Source of the DNA: Lewinellaceae bacterium
GTDB taxonomy: Bacteria > Bacteroidota > Bacteroidia > Chitinophagales > Saprospiraceae
NCBI GenBank assembly: GCA_016713985.1
Contig: JADJOD010000017.1
Coordinates: 111,921 to 175,920, forward strand
Length of the DNA: 64,000 nt
Direction of reading: 5' to 3'
Shown: piece after piece, positions 44,086-53,535 of the stretch
Layout of the letters: each line of letters starts with the position of its first letter
Position numbering within the stretch: the stretch's first letter is position 1
Made by a program: the position numbers and the translations under genes
Notes under the pieces: model-generated
Told to the model about the DNA's origin: nothing
Database searches by the model: none
What the model saw: only the letters and a program-made list of their open reading frames with translations

Positions 44086-45357
44086 ATGATGGACGCGAAC
44101 AGTCGCATTTATGTAGATTCAGAAATCGGCAGGCTTAAAAAGGTGATCGTACACCGGCCCGACGAGGGTATCGCCCGCATTACCCCCAAACGAGCCGGCG
44201 AACTCCTGTTCGACGATATTGTACACCTGCCCAACATGCAGGACGAACACGACATATTTATAGGCGTGTTGAAGGCTTTTCTCGGCAAGGAAAATGTGCT
44301 GGAAGTACGCGACCTGCTGGCGGAAAGCACCCGCGATGAAGAAAGCAAATACGAGGTGATCAATAAAATCACCGATTTTGAAGAACTGCCCTATTCCTTC
44401 ATCCCGCGGCTGGCGGGTTTGTCGCCCGAACAATTGGCCGACACCCTCATCACCGGCTATCTCGAACCGGAAGACCGCATTCTTTTTGATCCCATCCCGA
44501 ACCTGATCTTTACCCGCGACATCGCCGTGACGGTGATGGGGCACGTGATCATCACCAAAGCCAACAAATCGGCCCGTTTCCGGGAAAATTTCCTGACCCG
44601 GCTCATTTTCAGCAGCCACCCGGTGTTCCGGCGCCTGAAAGCCGACGGCAAAACCATCAACCTCAACCGGGTGGATAAATTTCCACCCAACAAACGCGGC
44701 GAAACCATCAGCGTGGAAGGCGGCGACGTGATGGTGCTCAACAAGGACTACCTGCTCATCGGTTGTTCGGAACGCACCAATGAATACGCCTTCCAGATGA
44801 TCAAAAACTACCTCTTCGACCGGGGTATCATCAAAAACGTCGTGCAGGTGAACATCCCGGCAGAACGGACGTACATGCACATCGACACGGTGTTCACCCA
44901 GATCAATCACAACCACCTGGTGGCCTACCGGCCGATCGTCCAGGAAGGCCTCGGTTCTTACGTCGACGTACACCGCTCCAACGGCGAAACCATCGAATAC
45001 CCCAGTCTGCGCGATTTTCTGCTGGCCGAAGTGAACCCCAACATGGAATTTATCTGGGCCGGCCGCGGCGAAAGTCCCTACCAGGAACGTGAACAATGGA
45101 CCGACGGCTGCAACCTCGTAGCCCTCAAACCGGGGGTAGCCATCACGTATGACCGCAATCCGGTGACGGAGCGCGCGTTTAAGGATTTCGGTTACAAGGT
45201 GATCGGCGCCGAAAAGATCCTGCGCGACATCGACAACGGCAAAATCACCATCGACAAAATAGAAAACACCATCATCACGATACCTTCCAACGAACTCTCC
45301 AGGGCAAGAGGAGGAAGCCATTGTATGACGTGCCCGATTGAACGAGAAGAAATTTAA
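44086..45357 (+). CDS. arcA: Arginine deiminase
   Basis: A 423-residue guanidino-modifying enzyme. The N-terminal substrate loop (EIGRLKKVIVHRPDEGIAR), FTRDIAVTVMGHVI, the Glu/Asp-containing EGGDVMVL, the catalytic His in TYMHIDTVFTQ and the nucleophilic Cys in ARGGSHCMTCP are all in place. Reaction: L-arginine to citrulline and ammonia. No ornithine carbamoyltransferase or carbamate kinase is adjacent, so it does not form a classical arcABC operon. It may instead feed arginine breakdown towards glutamate together with the P5C dehydrogenase at 19281. ATG 44086 or 44089 can serve as start. Confidence 0.92.
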   Translation: MMDANSRIYVDSEIGRLKKVIVHRPDEGIARITPKRAGELLFDDIVHLPNMQDEHDIFIGVLKAFLGKENVLEVRDLLAESTRDEESKYEVINKITDFEELPYSFIPRLAGLSPEQLADTLITGYLEPEDRILFDPIPNLIFTRDIAVTVMGHVIITKANKSARFRENFLTRLIFSSHPVFRRLKADGKTINLNRVDKFPPNKRGETISVEGGDVMVLNKDYLLIGCSERTNEYAFQMIKNYLFDRGIIKNVVQVNIPAERTYMHIDTVFTQINHNHLVAYRPIVQEGLGSYVDVHRSNGETIEYPSLRDFLLAEVNPNMEFIWAGRGESPYQEREQWTDGCNLVALKPGVAITYDRNPVTERAFKDFGYKVIGAEKILRDIDNGKITIDKIENTIITIPSNELSRARGGSHCMTCPIEREEI

Positions 45358-45483
45358 TGATGAATGATGAGAGATGAATGATGAATGATGAGAGATGAAT
45401 GGCGGCGGGTGACCATATTCATCATTCATAACTCATCATTCATCATTCATCTCTCATCATTCATCTCTCATCATTCATCATTC
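45358..45483. repeat. Word-repeat imperfect hairpin (attcatc family)
   Basis: Left arm 45358-45400 is made of gatgaatgatgagagatgaa words, right arm 45418-45483 of the complementary attcatcattcatctctcat words; the two pair imperfectly over about 45 bp. It fills the whole gap between the deiminase stop and the thioesterase start, ending 4 bp before the ATG. Confidence 0.85.
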
Positions 45484-45487
45484 ATAA

Positions 45488-45901
45488 ATGTATTCCCACG
45501 AAGTTCAAATCCGCGTTCGCTACGGCGAAACCGACCAGATGGGCTACCTCTATTACGGCAATTACGCGCAGTATTTTGAGGTGGGCCGGGTGGAGTTGAT
45601 CCGCTCACTGGGGCTCACGTACAAAGATCTGGAGGAAAAGCACGGGATATGGCTTCCGGTGGTGAGCCTGGAAATGCGGTTTGTACGGCCGGCTTATTAC
45701 GACGAGTTGCTGACAGTGCGTTCGGAGTTGCGCGAATTGCCCGACGAGCACATTACCTTTCACGTGGAAGTATTCAACGAGCGCAAAAAACTTGTGAATG
45801 CAGGCCGCGTCCGCTTGTGTTTTTTCGATTCAAAAACTAAGAAGGTGGTGCCCGCCCCGGAACACCTGCTGGAAAAACTGCTGCCTTTTTTTAAGTCCTA
45901 A
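45488..45901 (+). CDS. Acyl-CoA thioesterase, 4HBT/YbgC-like
   Basis: A 137-residue hotdog-fold protein. The signature VRYGETDQMGYLYYGNYAQYFEVGR-type segment contains the catalytic Asp of the YbgC/4-hydroxybenzoyl-CoA thioesterase class; the sequence continues with LVSLEMRFVRPA-like strands (VVSLEMRFVRPAYYDELLTV). It hydrolyses short acyl-CoA thioesters in related systems. The YihY-like gene follows after 17 bp on the same strand. Confidence 0.9.
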   Translation: MYSHEVQIRVRYGETDQMGYLYYGNYAQYFEVGRVELIRSLGLTYKDLEEKHGIWLPVVSLEMRFVRPAYYDELLTVRSELRELPDEHITFHVEVFNERKKLVNAGRVRLCFFDSKTKKVVPAPEHLLEKLLPFFKS

Positions 45902-45918
45902 ATCATTGACAATCAACG

Positions 45919-46887
45919 GTGAAAAAATTCGACTACATCCGGCGTGTATATCGTTATTTTACACATCACCCACTTTGGGTGCGGCTTGTCGACTGGTCTA
46001 AAACACATTCGTTTCCCGGCTTAAAACGTATTCCCTTGTACAACCTGTTCGTGTTTATCGAGCAGGAGACGCAGGAAGACGCGATTGTAACCCGCGCAAA
46101 CAGTATGGCTTTCAGTTTTTTTATGGCCATTTTTCCGGGGATTATCGTGCTCATTTAGCTGCTACCGTACGTGCCGTTCAGCATGGATTTTTTCGGCACC
46201 CTGCAAAAATCCATCAAGGAGATCATTCCCGGCAAGGCGGGTGACATGATTTTCGGGACCGTCAAGGACATTGCCACGATTCCAAAAGAAGGGTTGTTGT
46301 CGGCGGGTTTTTTCCTCGCCATCTGGTTTGCTTCCAACGGGATGCTTTCCATGATGCGGGGTTTGGAAAAGGACTATACCATCACCTTCAAACGGCGAAC
46401 CACATTTCAAAAACGCCTGATTGCCATACAATTAACTTTCCTCGTGGGTTTTGTACTGGTCGCTTCGGTGATCCTCGTAATCCTGGGGGATACCATCCTG
46501 AAATTCGTTTTTCAATACGTCAAGGTGGGTTTGTTGATGCGGATTGCCTTTTTTTCACTCCGCTGGGTCGTGGTGGTGTTGTTGTTTTACACCTTGTTCT
46601 CCATGATCTACCGCTTCGGTTCTTCCACGCGGCGGCCCATTCCCTTTATCAACCCGGGCGCCATACTCGCCACGCCGCTTTCCATTCTTTCCTCTTGGGC
46701 GTTTTCTTTTTATGTAGATAACTTCGGCAATTACAACAAGTTATACGGCTCCATCGGCACCCTGATCGTGCTGATGATCTGGATACAGCTGAATTGTATG
46801 ATCCTGCTGATCGGCTTCGAGTTGAACGCGGGCATTGCGGTGCTTCGGGATCAGCGGCAGGAGGCTCAGGAGCATTCGGACGCCTGA
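45919..46887 (+). CDS. YihY/UPF0761-family membrane protein, interrupted by an in-frame TAG
   Basis: One frame from GTG 45919 to 46887, broken only by TAG at 46156-46158. The N-terminus (IPLYNLFVFIEQETQEDAIV, then TRANSMAFSFFMAIFPGIIV) and the continuation after the stop (LLPYVPFSMDF ... TLIVLMIWIQLNCMILLIGF) together make a normal six-helix member of about 322 residues, formerly misnamed ribonuclease BN. A single base change accounts for the stop, and most relatives have a hydrophobic or aromatic residue there. Function of the family is unknown. If the stop is real, the protein is inactivated. Confidence 0.85.
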
Positions 46888-46980
46888 ACCATACCACGCA
46901 CCGGATGTTGTTTGAACACCTGTTCCCCATCTAAATCCCGTTCTTCTAAACAAAACCGCCCTGCCGGCGTTTTGCCCCGC

Positions 46981-48470
46981 ATGAAAGACATCCAGCAAAT
47001 CGGCACCCTCGGCGAATTGAAAAAAAGCGGCTACCGCCCGAAAGTGTCAAAGACGAACTACGGTCGAACCTGATGGAGAAGATACGCCGCAAGGAGACCA
47101 TTTTCCCCGGCATATTCGGTTTCGACGACACCGTTTTGCCCGATGTGGAGCGGGCGGTTTTGAGCCGCCACAATATTTTGCTGCTCGGTTTGCGCGGCCA
47201 GGCCAAAACCAGGATCGCCCGTATGCTGATCCACCTGCTCGACGAATATACACCCGTTGTGGCCGGCAGCGAACTCAACGACGACCCGCTGGCGCCCATC
47301 AGCCGCTTTGCAACGGACCTGATCGCGGAAAAAGGCGACGACACCCCCATCGCATGGCTGCACCGCAACGAACGCTACGTGGAAAAACTCGCCACACCCG
47401 ACGTCAGCATCGCCGACCTCGTGGGTGATGTGGACCCCATCAAAGCCGCCAACCTGCGCCTGCCTTATTCGGACGAACGGGTCATTCATTTCGGACTGAT
47501 CCCACGCGCACACCGTTGTTTGTTCGTAATCAATGAGTTACCCGACCTTCAGGCGCGTATCCAGGTATCTTTGTTCAACGTTTTGCAGGAAGGCGACATG
47601 CAGATCCGGGGTTTCAAACTCCGCCTGCCGCTCGACGTGGAGTTTATTTTCACCGCCAACCCGGAAGATTATACCAATCGCGGCAGCATCATCACGCCGC
47701 TGAAAGACCGCATCGAAAGCCAGATCACCACCCACTACCCGGCCTCGATCGATATCGGCCGGAAGATCACGGAACAGGAATCACGCATCACCGACGAGCA
47801 AAAAGCGCGGATACATATCCCGGAAGTGCTCAAAAATCTGATCGAGGAAATCGCTTTCGCCGCCCGGGAAAGTGAATTTGTGGACAAAAAAAGCGGCGTC
47901 AGCGCCCGCCTGACCATTTCTGCCTACGAGAACCTGTACTCCACCGCCGAACGCCGCCTGCTGCGCAACGGTGAAGAAAAAACGACCGCCCGCCTGACCG
48001 ATTTCTGGGGCGTCATCCCGGCCCTCACCGGCAAGATGGAAATGGTGTATGAAGGGGAACAGGAGGGACCGCATGCCGTGGCTTTACACATTATCGGGGT
48101 GGCCATCAAAAAGGTGTTCCTCGAATATTTTGCCAACCCGTCCAAATTGAAACGCGGCCAGGAACGCGATCCGTACGGCGTTGTAAAAGCCTGGTTTGCA
48201 GCGGGTAACACCACCGATTTATTCACCGATCTGCCCAACAAGAAGTTTTTCTTAGAACTCGACCAGGTGGCCGGGCTCGTCAAAGTGGCCGAATCGGCCG
48301 GTGTGGACAAGGCGGAGATGTACACCTTTGCCGAACTCGCCCTGCACGGGTTGGCGGAATTCGAAGTGCTGAGCAAGGAGTTTATCCAGACCAAATGGGT
48401 GTTCAAGGATTTCCTCACGGGTAATCTGAAGGATGAGGACGACGAGGATATGCGGGATTTGTTTAATTGA
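46981..48470 (+). CDS. MoxR/ChlI-like AAA+ ATPase, frameshifted near its start
   Basis: The true start is ATG 46981 (MKDIQQIGTLGELKKSGYRP), but this frame ends after 31 codons. Adding one A to the run at 47041-47043 gives ...YRPKSVKDELRSNLMEKIRR and joins the main frame running to 48470. The enzyme of about 496 residues has a Walker A (GLRGQAKT), Walker B-like LFVINELPD and sensor FTANPEDYTNRG segments of magnesium-chelatase/MoxR-type ATPases that remodel partner complexes. No VWA-domain partner is adjacent. Its stop lies 1 bp from the convergent DUF3226-like gene. Confidence 0.87.
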
Positions 48471-48471
48471 G

Positions 48472-49125
48472 TCAGCCTAAACGAAAGGTTCTTTTCATCC
48501 AATCCAAAAAGGGTTGTACTGCGGGTATGCTTGGGCGTCGAAATAGCTTTGTTTCAACGCCATACCAAGAAAGGCCGGGTTCTTTTGCCATGCAAGCCAG
48601 GTATGAGCAGCGCTTTTTGCCGTTTACAGGTTTGAATCTGCAATATTTTCGTTTTGGGCAATTGTTTCACCGTCCCATTCGCATGCTCCCAAACCTCATC
48701 GCCAGCCTGAATCATCCACTGGAGCAAAGTGTTCGAGATAACCTTCCCTCGTTATCAGGCATGATCCAAACTCCGACAGTAGGTAAGCCTGTTTCTTGAG
48801 CAAGAATACCGTCAGGTCTCGGCACAAGCGGGTTCAATATTTCAGCGGAAAAATGGACGGACAAAATACTTTTAACCATCGCCCAACGGCTGGCAGCACC
48901 TTTGTCATTGGCATCAATGATGAGACCGATGTTGGTGTGCTCGTAGTTCTTTAATGCCTCCTCAAAATCGATCAAAGCGTTGTCAAATCCACCCGCGTTC
49001 CTTATAAATTCACTCCTGAATTTTTCTTCGCTGGCATAGCCGGCGGGCGGTGGCAAACGGCGAACTTTGCACAGATTTGACAACACAATCGCGTCGTTGC
49101 CTTCTACAATAAGTATTTGACTCAT
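48472..49125 (-). pseudogene. DUF3226/TOPRIM-like protein, multiply frameshifted
   Basis: The start at 49125 is intact (MSQILIVEGNDAIVLSNLCK; then IIDANDKGAASRW and VGVWIMPDN), giving a TOPRIM-like acidic pattern (Glu in VEGND, DxxD in DAND). Beyond residue 125 the family sequence continues only by switching frame four times: GGYLEHFA, QWMIQAGDEVWEHANGTVKQ, YCRFKPVNG, then AAHTWLAWQKNPAFLGMALK to DWMKRTFRLG and a stop at 48472. Each switch fits one extra base (A or C), all within about 250 bp. It overlaps the ATPase gene by 4 bp (ATGA). Intact relatives with an AAA ATPase form suspected OLD-like defence pairs. Confidence 0.7.
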
Positions 49126-50077
49126 AATAACTTATCGGGTTCCATTTTTAACTCTAACATTTTCTCCAACCGATCGTGATCGTAGGCAACGGCCTCAATT
49201 GATCCTTTGAACTTCGTTGCAGACGGAAAAACTTTCCCTTTCCTTGATTCTCCCACGATCTGCTACTAAAAAATGTGCGCACCGCATCTAAACTATGCGT
49301 AGTCACAAAAACCTGAATATTCCATTTCTGGGCGTAAAAGAAAATTTTCTCCCACAACATTTCCTGTACGGAGTGGTGAAGGCCGGCTTCGAATTCGTCG
49401 ATTAAAAGCAATGAGTCTTTTGCACTCACCAAGGCGACTGCCATCAAAAGCAATCTGCTGATGCCATCACCCAAACTTTTGAGGGGGACAGGAGCATCAT
49501 CACCTTCCAATAATACTCGACTATTGTCCTCTTTTACATCAATACGCAAAATTTTGGGTTCAGTAATTTTCAAAATCCCTAAAACATCATTTTCCAGCGA
49601 AGTAAGGACGATTTTGTCCCAAAGGGCTTGCAGGGGAAAATTCTGGTTAACAAAGGGTAAAAAAACAGAAGAATCTCGGGGGTAATCTGGTGACACTAAA
49701 GAAGTTAAAGGACTGGAAGTATCTTTTTTATCATTTATGTCTTCCACACCAAAAGGCCCTGGTCTGCCGTTAGCACTAAAATATCTCTTTATTTTAAGGT
49801 TGTTAATAAATATCATCCCTTCTTTATCATTAAGGGTTTTATGCTTGTTAAACAACGCGGCGAATGATTCATCCCAAGATGGCGTAAACTGCCCCCTTAC
49901 TTTCAAAACCTGATTCACCACTGTGCTATCCCCTTTAGCCGCCCAAATCCGCAACGCCTCCAGCAGCGCTGTCTTCCCCGTATTGTTTTTTCCGGCGATC
50001 AGGTTCACCTGCCCCAGGCCGTGGATAGTTAATTCGTTGAACAGACGGTAATTGGAGATGTGCAGTTCTTTCAGCAT
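49122..50077 (-). CDS. AAA ATPase (AAA_15/AAA_21, OLD-like), frameshifted at its end
   Basis: An ABC/SMC-type ATPase of about 318 residues: the N-terminal ELHISNYRLFNELTIHGLGQ, Walker A GKNNTGKTALLEA (about 30-42), signature-like SLGDGISRLLLMAVALV, Walker B LLLIDEFEAGLHH and the H-loop FVTTHSLDAVR. The printed frame ends in an atypical tail. Adding one base at the CC of 49204-49205 gives SIEAVAYDHDRLEKMLELKM and a stop at 49122 that overlaps the next start (ATGA). The pairing of such an ATPase with a TOPRIM/DUF3226 protein recalls a split OLD nuclease, suggesting antiviral defence. Confidence 0.85.
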
Positions 50078-50187
50078 ACGGCGATTTTTACGCTGTCAAA
50101 GGTAAATTTTTTCGCTGAATATGCCGCAACTCCGGAAGCGCGCTATATTCGCAAGCGAAATTACGTTGATCACAAAACAAAAAAACG

Positions 50188-51009
50188 ATGTTCGGTCAAA
50201 ATCAAGGCGGCAGATTCCGGATCCCCCCTACCCTGCTGATTGCAGTTGTGATGGCGGGTTTTGCCCTGTGTAAATACTACAGCAGCAGTTCCACCAACGA
50301 AATCACCGGCGAAACGCAGCATATTTCCATGTCGCCGGAGCAGGAAATTGCACTGGGCCTGCAAAGTGCGCCCGAAATGGCGCAGGAAATGGGCGGCCTG
50401 AGCAACAACGAACAGGCAGCGGCGATTGTGCGGCAGGTCGGAGAAAAGGTGGTGCGGAGCTCTGCGGCGGCGCGTACGCCTTATAAGTACAACTTCCACC
50501 TGCTCGCCGACCCGAACATGATCAACGCATTCGCCCTGCCCGGCGGCCAGATATTTATCACGGAAGGCCTGCTGATGCGCCTGAGCACCGACGGGCGCAC
50601 CCTCAACGAGGACATGCTCGCCGGGGTGCTCGGTCATGAGATCGGACACGTCGTGGCCCGGCACAGCGCCGAAAAAATGGCGCAAATGGAACTGGCTCAA
50701 GGCATTACGGGCGCCGTTACCATGGCGACTTACGACCCTTCCAACCCCAATTCGGGGTATATTGCGCAGTCCGTAGCCAATATGATCCAGCTCAAATACG
50801 GCCGCGAACAGGAATTGCAAAGCGACAACCTCGGCGTGCGTTTTATGATCGAGTCAGGCTACGAACCCGAACACCTCATCCAGGTCATGGAAGTGCTCAA
50901 ACAAGCCGCAGGACCCAATCGCACACCCGAATTCCAAAGTTCACATCCCGATCCGGAAAACCGCCAGGAAGCGATCCGGGCGGCTATCGAACAGTGGAAA
51001 AAGCAATAA
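50188..51009 (+). CDS. M48-family metalloprotease
   Basis: A 273-residue membrane-anchored protein (helix about 14-30, TLLIAVVMAGFALCKYY) with the zinc motif HEIGH at 150-154 in AGVLGHEIGHVVARHSAEKM and the third ligand region in GREQELQSDNLGVRFM. The pattern fits BepA/LoiP-like or Oma1-like M48 proteases that act in envelope quality control. The C-terminal SSHPDPENRQEAI motif is conserved in this group. It converges on the M28 peptidase with only 1 bp between stops. Confidence 0.92.
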   Translation: MFGQNQGGRFRIPPTLLIAVVMAGFALCKYYSSSSTNEITGETQHISMSPEQEIALGLQSAPEMAQEMGGLSNNEQAAAIVRQVGEKVVRSSAAARTPYKYNFHLLADPNMINAFALPGGQIFITEGLLMRLSTDGRTLNEDMLAGVLGHEIGHVVARHSAEKMAQMELAQGITGAVTMATYDPSNPNSGYIAQSVANMIQLKYGREQELQSDNLGVRFMIESGYEPEHLIQVMEVLKQAAGPNRTPEFQSSHPDPENRQEAIRAAIEQWKKQ

Positions 51010-51010
51010 A

Positions 51011-52666
51011 TCAATCCTTTTTTATCTTTCCCGTCGGAATATTCAAAGTCAGCCGGGGCGTGCGGTTGGCGACATCCCATGCCGTATAAAAGGCTAACTG
51101 GGCGCGTTTGGCCATCGCGTTGAAGTTGATTTTATCGGCGGTATCGGTGGGTTTGTGGTAGTCGGCGTGTGTTCCGTTGAAGTAAAAAACCACCGGAATG
51201 CCCCGTTCCGCGAAATTATAATGGTCGCTGCGCTCGTAGTAATGGTTGGGATCATCCGGAGCGTTGTATTTGTAGTCCAGCGCCAGTTGGGTGTAGTATT
51301 TATTGGACGTTTCGTTGATTTCGTGCAGTATGGGACTGATCCGGTCGGCGCCGATCACATAAATATAATCCGGGTTATCGAGGTGTGCGTTGTCCACCCG
51401 GCCGATCATGTCGATATTGATGTCCACAACGGTGTGTTCCAGCGGAAAAAGTGGGAAATCGACGTAAAACTTTGAGCCCAGCAAACCTTTTTCTTCACCG
51501 CTGACGAGCATACAAACCACACTGCGGCGGGGTCCGACGCCTTTTTTCTTCGCATCGGCAAAAGCCCGGGCAATTTCGATAACCCCGGAAGTACCCGATG
51601 CATTGTCGTCCGCGCCGTAATAAATAACCGTGCTGTCGGACATGCCGAGGTGGTCGTAGTGCGCCGTGACAAACACGTATTCGTTTTTCAGCACCGGATC
51701 CGTGCCTTCAATAAAACCAACCACATTGGAGCCTTCCAAAGTCCGGGTTTCCTTGTCGAGCCGCACTTCGATTTTGGCTTTCACTTTTACGGGTTTGAAT
51801 TCTTTGCCGCTGCGGAGGGCCGAGATGGCGTCTTCTGCTTTATCGGCCTTTTTCCCGAGAATGGCCGCAGCCACGGCGGGCGAGATGAACATGTTATTGA
51901 CAAAATCGTCGGGTTGTTTGTCGCCCATATAAGTGGCTGGTTTCCAGCCTCGTGTAGAGATGAGTTGGCGGTTGGATTTCAGACTTTCGGCGATGTCGGC
52001 ATCCACGATAAAAACCATCGATGCGCCTTTTTTCCGCGCAACCTGCACTTTTTTCTTCCAGTCCAGCGACCAGTCCGAGCGGAATTCCGAACCGGTGACC
52101 AGCGATTTGCCGCTGTTATCTATGGGTTCGCCGTTATAAAATACCACGGCTTTGCCTTTTACATCGGTGTTGCCGTAGTCGTTGTATTTGCGGTCTTCGA
52201 TGCCGTAACCGACAAACACCACTTCCTTGAGTTCCAGTTTGGGGATATCCTGGTTAAAGGCGGGAAACACGTAAAAATCCGTCCGGTTTTTGAATTCCTG
52301 TTCGCCTACTTTCAGGCCGATATCCTTCCAGGTATCGTTTTGCAGGCTGATTTTTTGAAAATAGCCGTTCCGGTCGGCGACACCCGGCAAGCCGGCGGCT
52401 TTAAATTGAGCGGCTATAAAATCGGCGGCTTTGCGCTGGCCTGCCTCACCGGTTTCCCGGCCTTCCATTTCTGCCGATGCCAGCTGATCGAGCAGCGGTT
52501 TCAGGTCTTCCGCAGTGATACCGGCTGCAAAGGGCGTCGGGTCGGGAATACCCAATGAAGTCATATATCGTTCTCTGGGCGATTTTTTTGCCCGGATAGT
52601 ATCTCTTTGGGCCGTCAGGGCAAAAACAGGCAACAGGAACAGTAAAAAAACGAGACGCAGTTTCAT
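51011..52666 (-). CDS. Secreted M28-family aminopeptidase with PA domain
   Basis: A 551-residue protein with a signal peptide (MKLRLVFLLFLLPVFALTAQ), a helical pro-region, a PA-type insertion (about 130-290) and an M28 zinc-peptidase domain. Metal ligands and catalytic residues are visible: TAHYDHLG, YYGADDNASGTSG, VSGEEKGLLGS (catalytic Glu), NIDMIGR and YERSDHYNFAERG. It would remove N-terminal residues from peptides outside the cytoplasm. Its upstream region holds the palindromic element at 52774-52952; nothing else is seen in 52667-52957. Confidence 0.93.
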   Translation of the reverse strand: MKLRLVFLLFLLPVFALTAQRDTIRAKKSPRERYMTSLGIPDPTPFAAGITAEDLKPLLDQLASAEMEGRETGEAGQRKAADFIAAQFKAAGLPGVADRNGYFQKISLQNDTWKDIGLKVGEQEFKNRTDFYVFPAFNQDIPKLELKEVVFVGYGIEDRKYNDYGNTDVKGKAVVFYNGEPIDNSGKSLVTGSEFRSDWSLDWKKKVQVARKKGASMVFIVDADIAESLKSNRQLISTRGWKPATYMGDKQPDDFVNNMFISPAVAAAILGKKADKAEDAISALRSGKEFKPVKVKAKIEVRLDKETRTLEGSNVVGFIEGTDPVLKNEYVFVTAHYDHLGMSDSTVIYYGADDNASGTSGVIEIARAFADAKKKGVGPRRSVVCMLVSGEEKGLLGSKFYVDFPLFPLEHTVVDINIDMIGRVDNAHLDNPDYIYVIGADRISPILHEINETSNKYYTQLALDYKYNAPDDPNHYYERSDHYNFAERGIPVVFYFNGTHADYHKPTDTADKINFNAMAKRAQLAFYTAWDVANRTPRLTLNIPTGKIKKD

Positions 52667-52773
52667 ATTTTTTTTAGTAAGTGGAAAAAATTAATGTTAA
52701 TAATTTTCTTCGGAACATTCTGAAAATGAGGCATTTGGGCGGTAATGTTTTTCACCCTTGCGCACAGGAAACC

Positions 52774-52952
52774 GGGGTGTGTCAAAAGTCAGCGATACTT
52801 TATTTTGGCTTTGAAACGGGGAATATTATTTTGAATCGCGACCGAACCAGACATTCCAGGTTTTGAAAACCTGGAATGTCTGCGCATCTTCCGAATAAAA
52901 TTTCTCTCAATACGCCACAATGTGCAACTTAAAGATTTATGACACAGCCCCC
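52774..52952. repeat. Dispersed palindromic element with 25-bp core (copy 2)
   Basis: Left arm 52774-52852 and right arm 52878-52952 are imperfectly complementary (ends GGGGTGTGTCAAAAGTC and its near-complement). 52814-52852 and 52878-52949 match the arms of the element at 14812-15071, but the core here is ATTCCAGGTTTTGAAAACCT followed by GGAAT, itself a palindrome. The 9-bp direct repeat CGCACAGGA flanks it at 52761-52769 and 52961-52969, like a target duplication. Confidence 0.8.
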
Positions 52953-52957
52953 TGCCC

Positions 52958-53389
52958 CTACGCACAGGAGATTTTATTCACCCGCCGCTCATGCCGGCCT
53001 CCGTCGAATTCCGAATGGAGAAAGATACGCACCATGGCCTGGGCGAGAATTTCCGGCACATAACGGGCCGGGAGCGCGATGACGTTGGCGTTGTTGTGCT
53101 GGCGGGCGAGGGTGGCGATTTCTTCCGTCCAGCAAATGGCGCAGCGAATATCCTGGTGTTTGTTGGCGGTCATGGCCACGCCGTTGCCGCTGCCGCAAAG
53201 CAGCACGCCCCGGTCGGCGCTTCCCGATTCCACCGCTTTGGCCACTTCATGTGCAAAATCCGGATAATCAACCGATTCGAGTGAATTGGTGCCAAAATCG
53301 AGCACCATGTGCCCTTGTGACTGCAGCATTGCAATAATGCCGTCTTTGTACGGGAATCCCGCGTGGTCGCAGCCGATAGCAATCTTCAT
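52958..53389 (-). CDS. rpiB: Ribose 5-phosphate isomerase B
   Basis: A 143-residue RpiB/LacAB-fold enzyme from ATG 53389 (MKIAIGCDHAGFPYKDGI). The catalytic Cys lies in LLCGSGNGVAMTANKHQDIR, and Asp/His in CDHAG and NNANVIALPARYV. It interconverts ribose 5-phosphate and ribulose 5-phosphate. The upstream in-frame extension to 53434 lacks family similarity. The window also holds xylBA, whose product xylulose 5-phosphate enters the same pathway. Confidence 0.95.
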   Translation of the reverse strand: MKIAIGCDHAGFPYKDGIIAMLQSQGHMVLDFGTNSLESVDYPDFAHEVAKAVESGSADRGVLLCGSGNGVAMTANKHQDIRCAICWTEEIATLARQHNNANVIALPARYVPEILAQAMVRIFLHSEFDGGRHERRVNKISCA

Positions 53390-53481
53390 GTGTTTCAACA
53401 ATTGTCCGGGAGTGTTTCCCTGTTTTTCCGGCAAAGATAGCGGTTTGCTGATTCTGGCCGGGCGGGATTGTCGGCAACACG

Positions 53482-53489
53482 TACTTTTG
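53482..53489 (+). promoter_or_regulatory. -7 promoter element TACTTTTG for the subtilase gene
   Basis: TACTTTTG matches the Bacteroidota -7 consensus and lies 46 bp before ATG 53536. No exact -33 TTTG. Confidence 0.5.
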
Positions 53490-53535
53490 GGTCGAAAATG
53501 TGTTTTTTTAACCGGGTCAAATGCTGTTTTAATAC

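Noticed and set aside
44119..45429. 436-codon minus-strand open frame
   Set aside because: Antisense to arginine deiminase, which carries all catalytic motifs.
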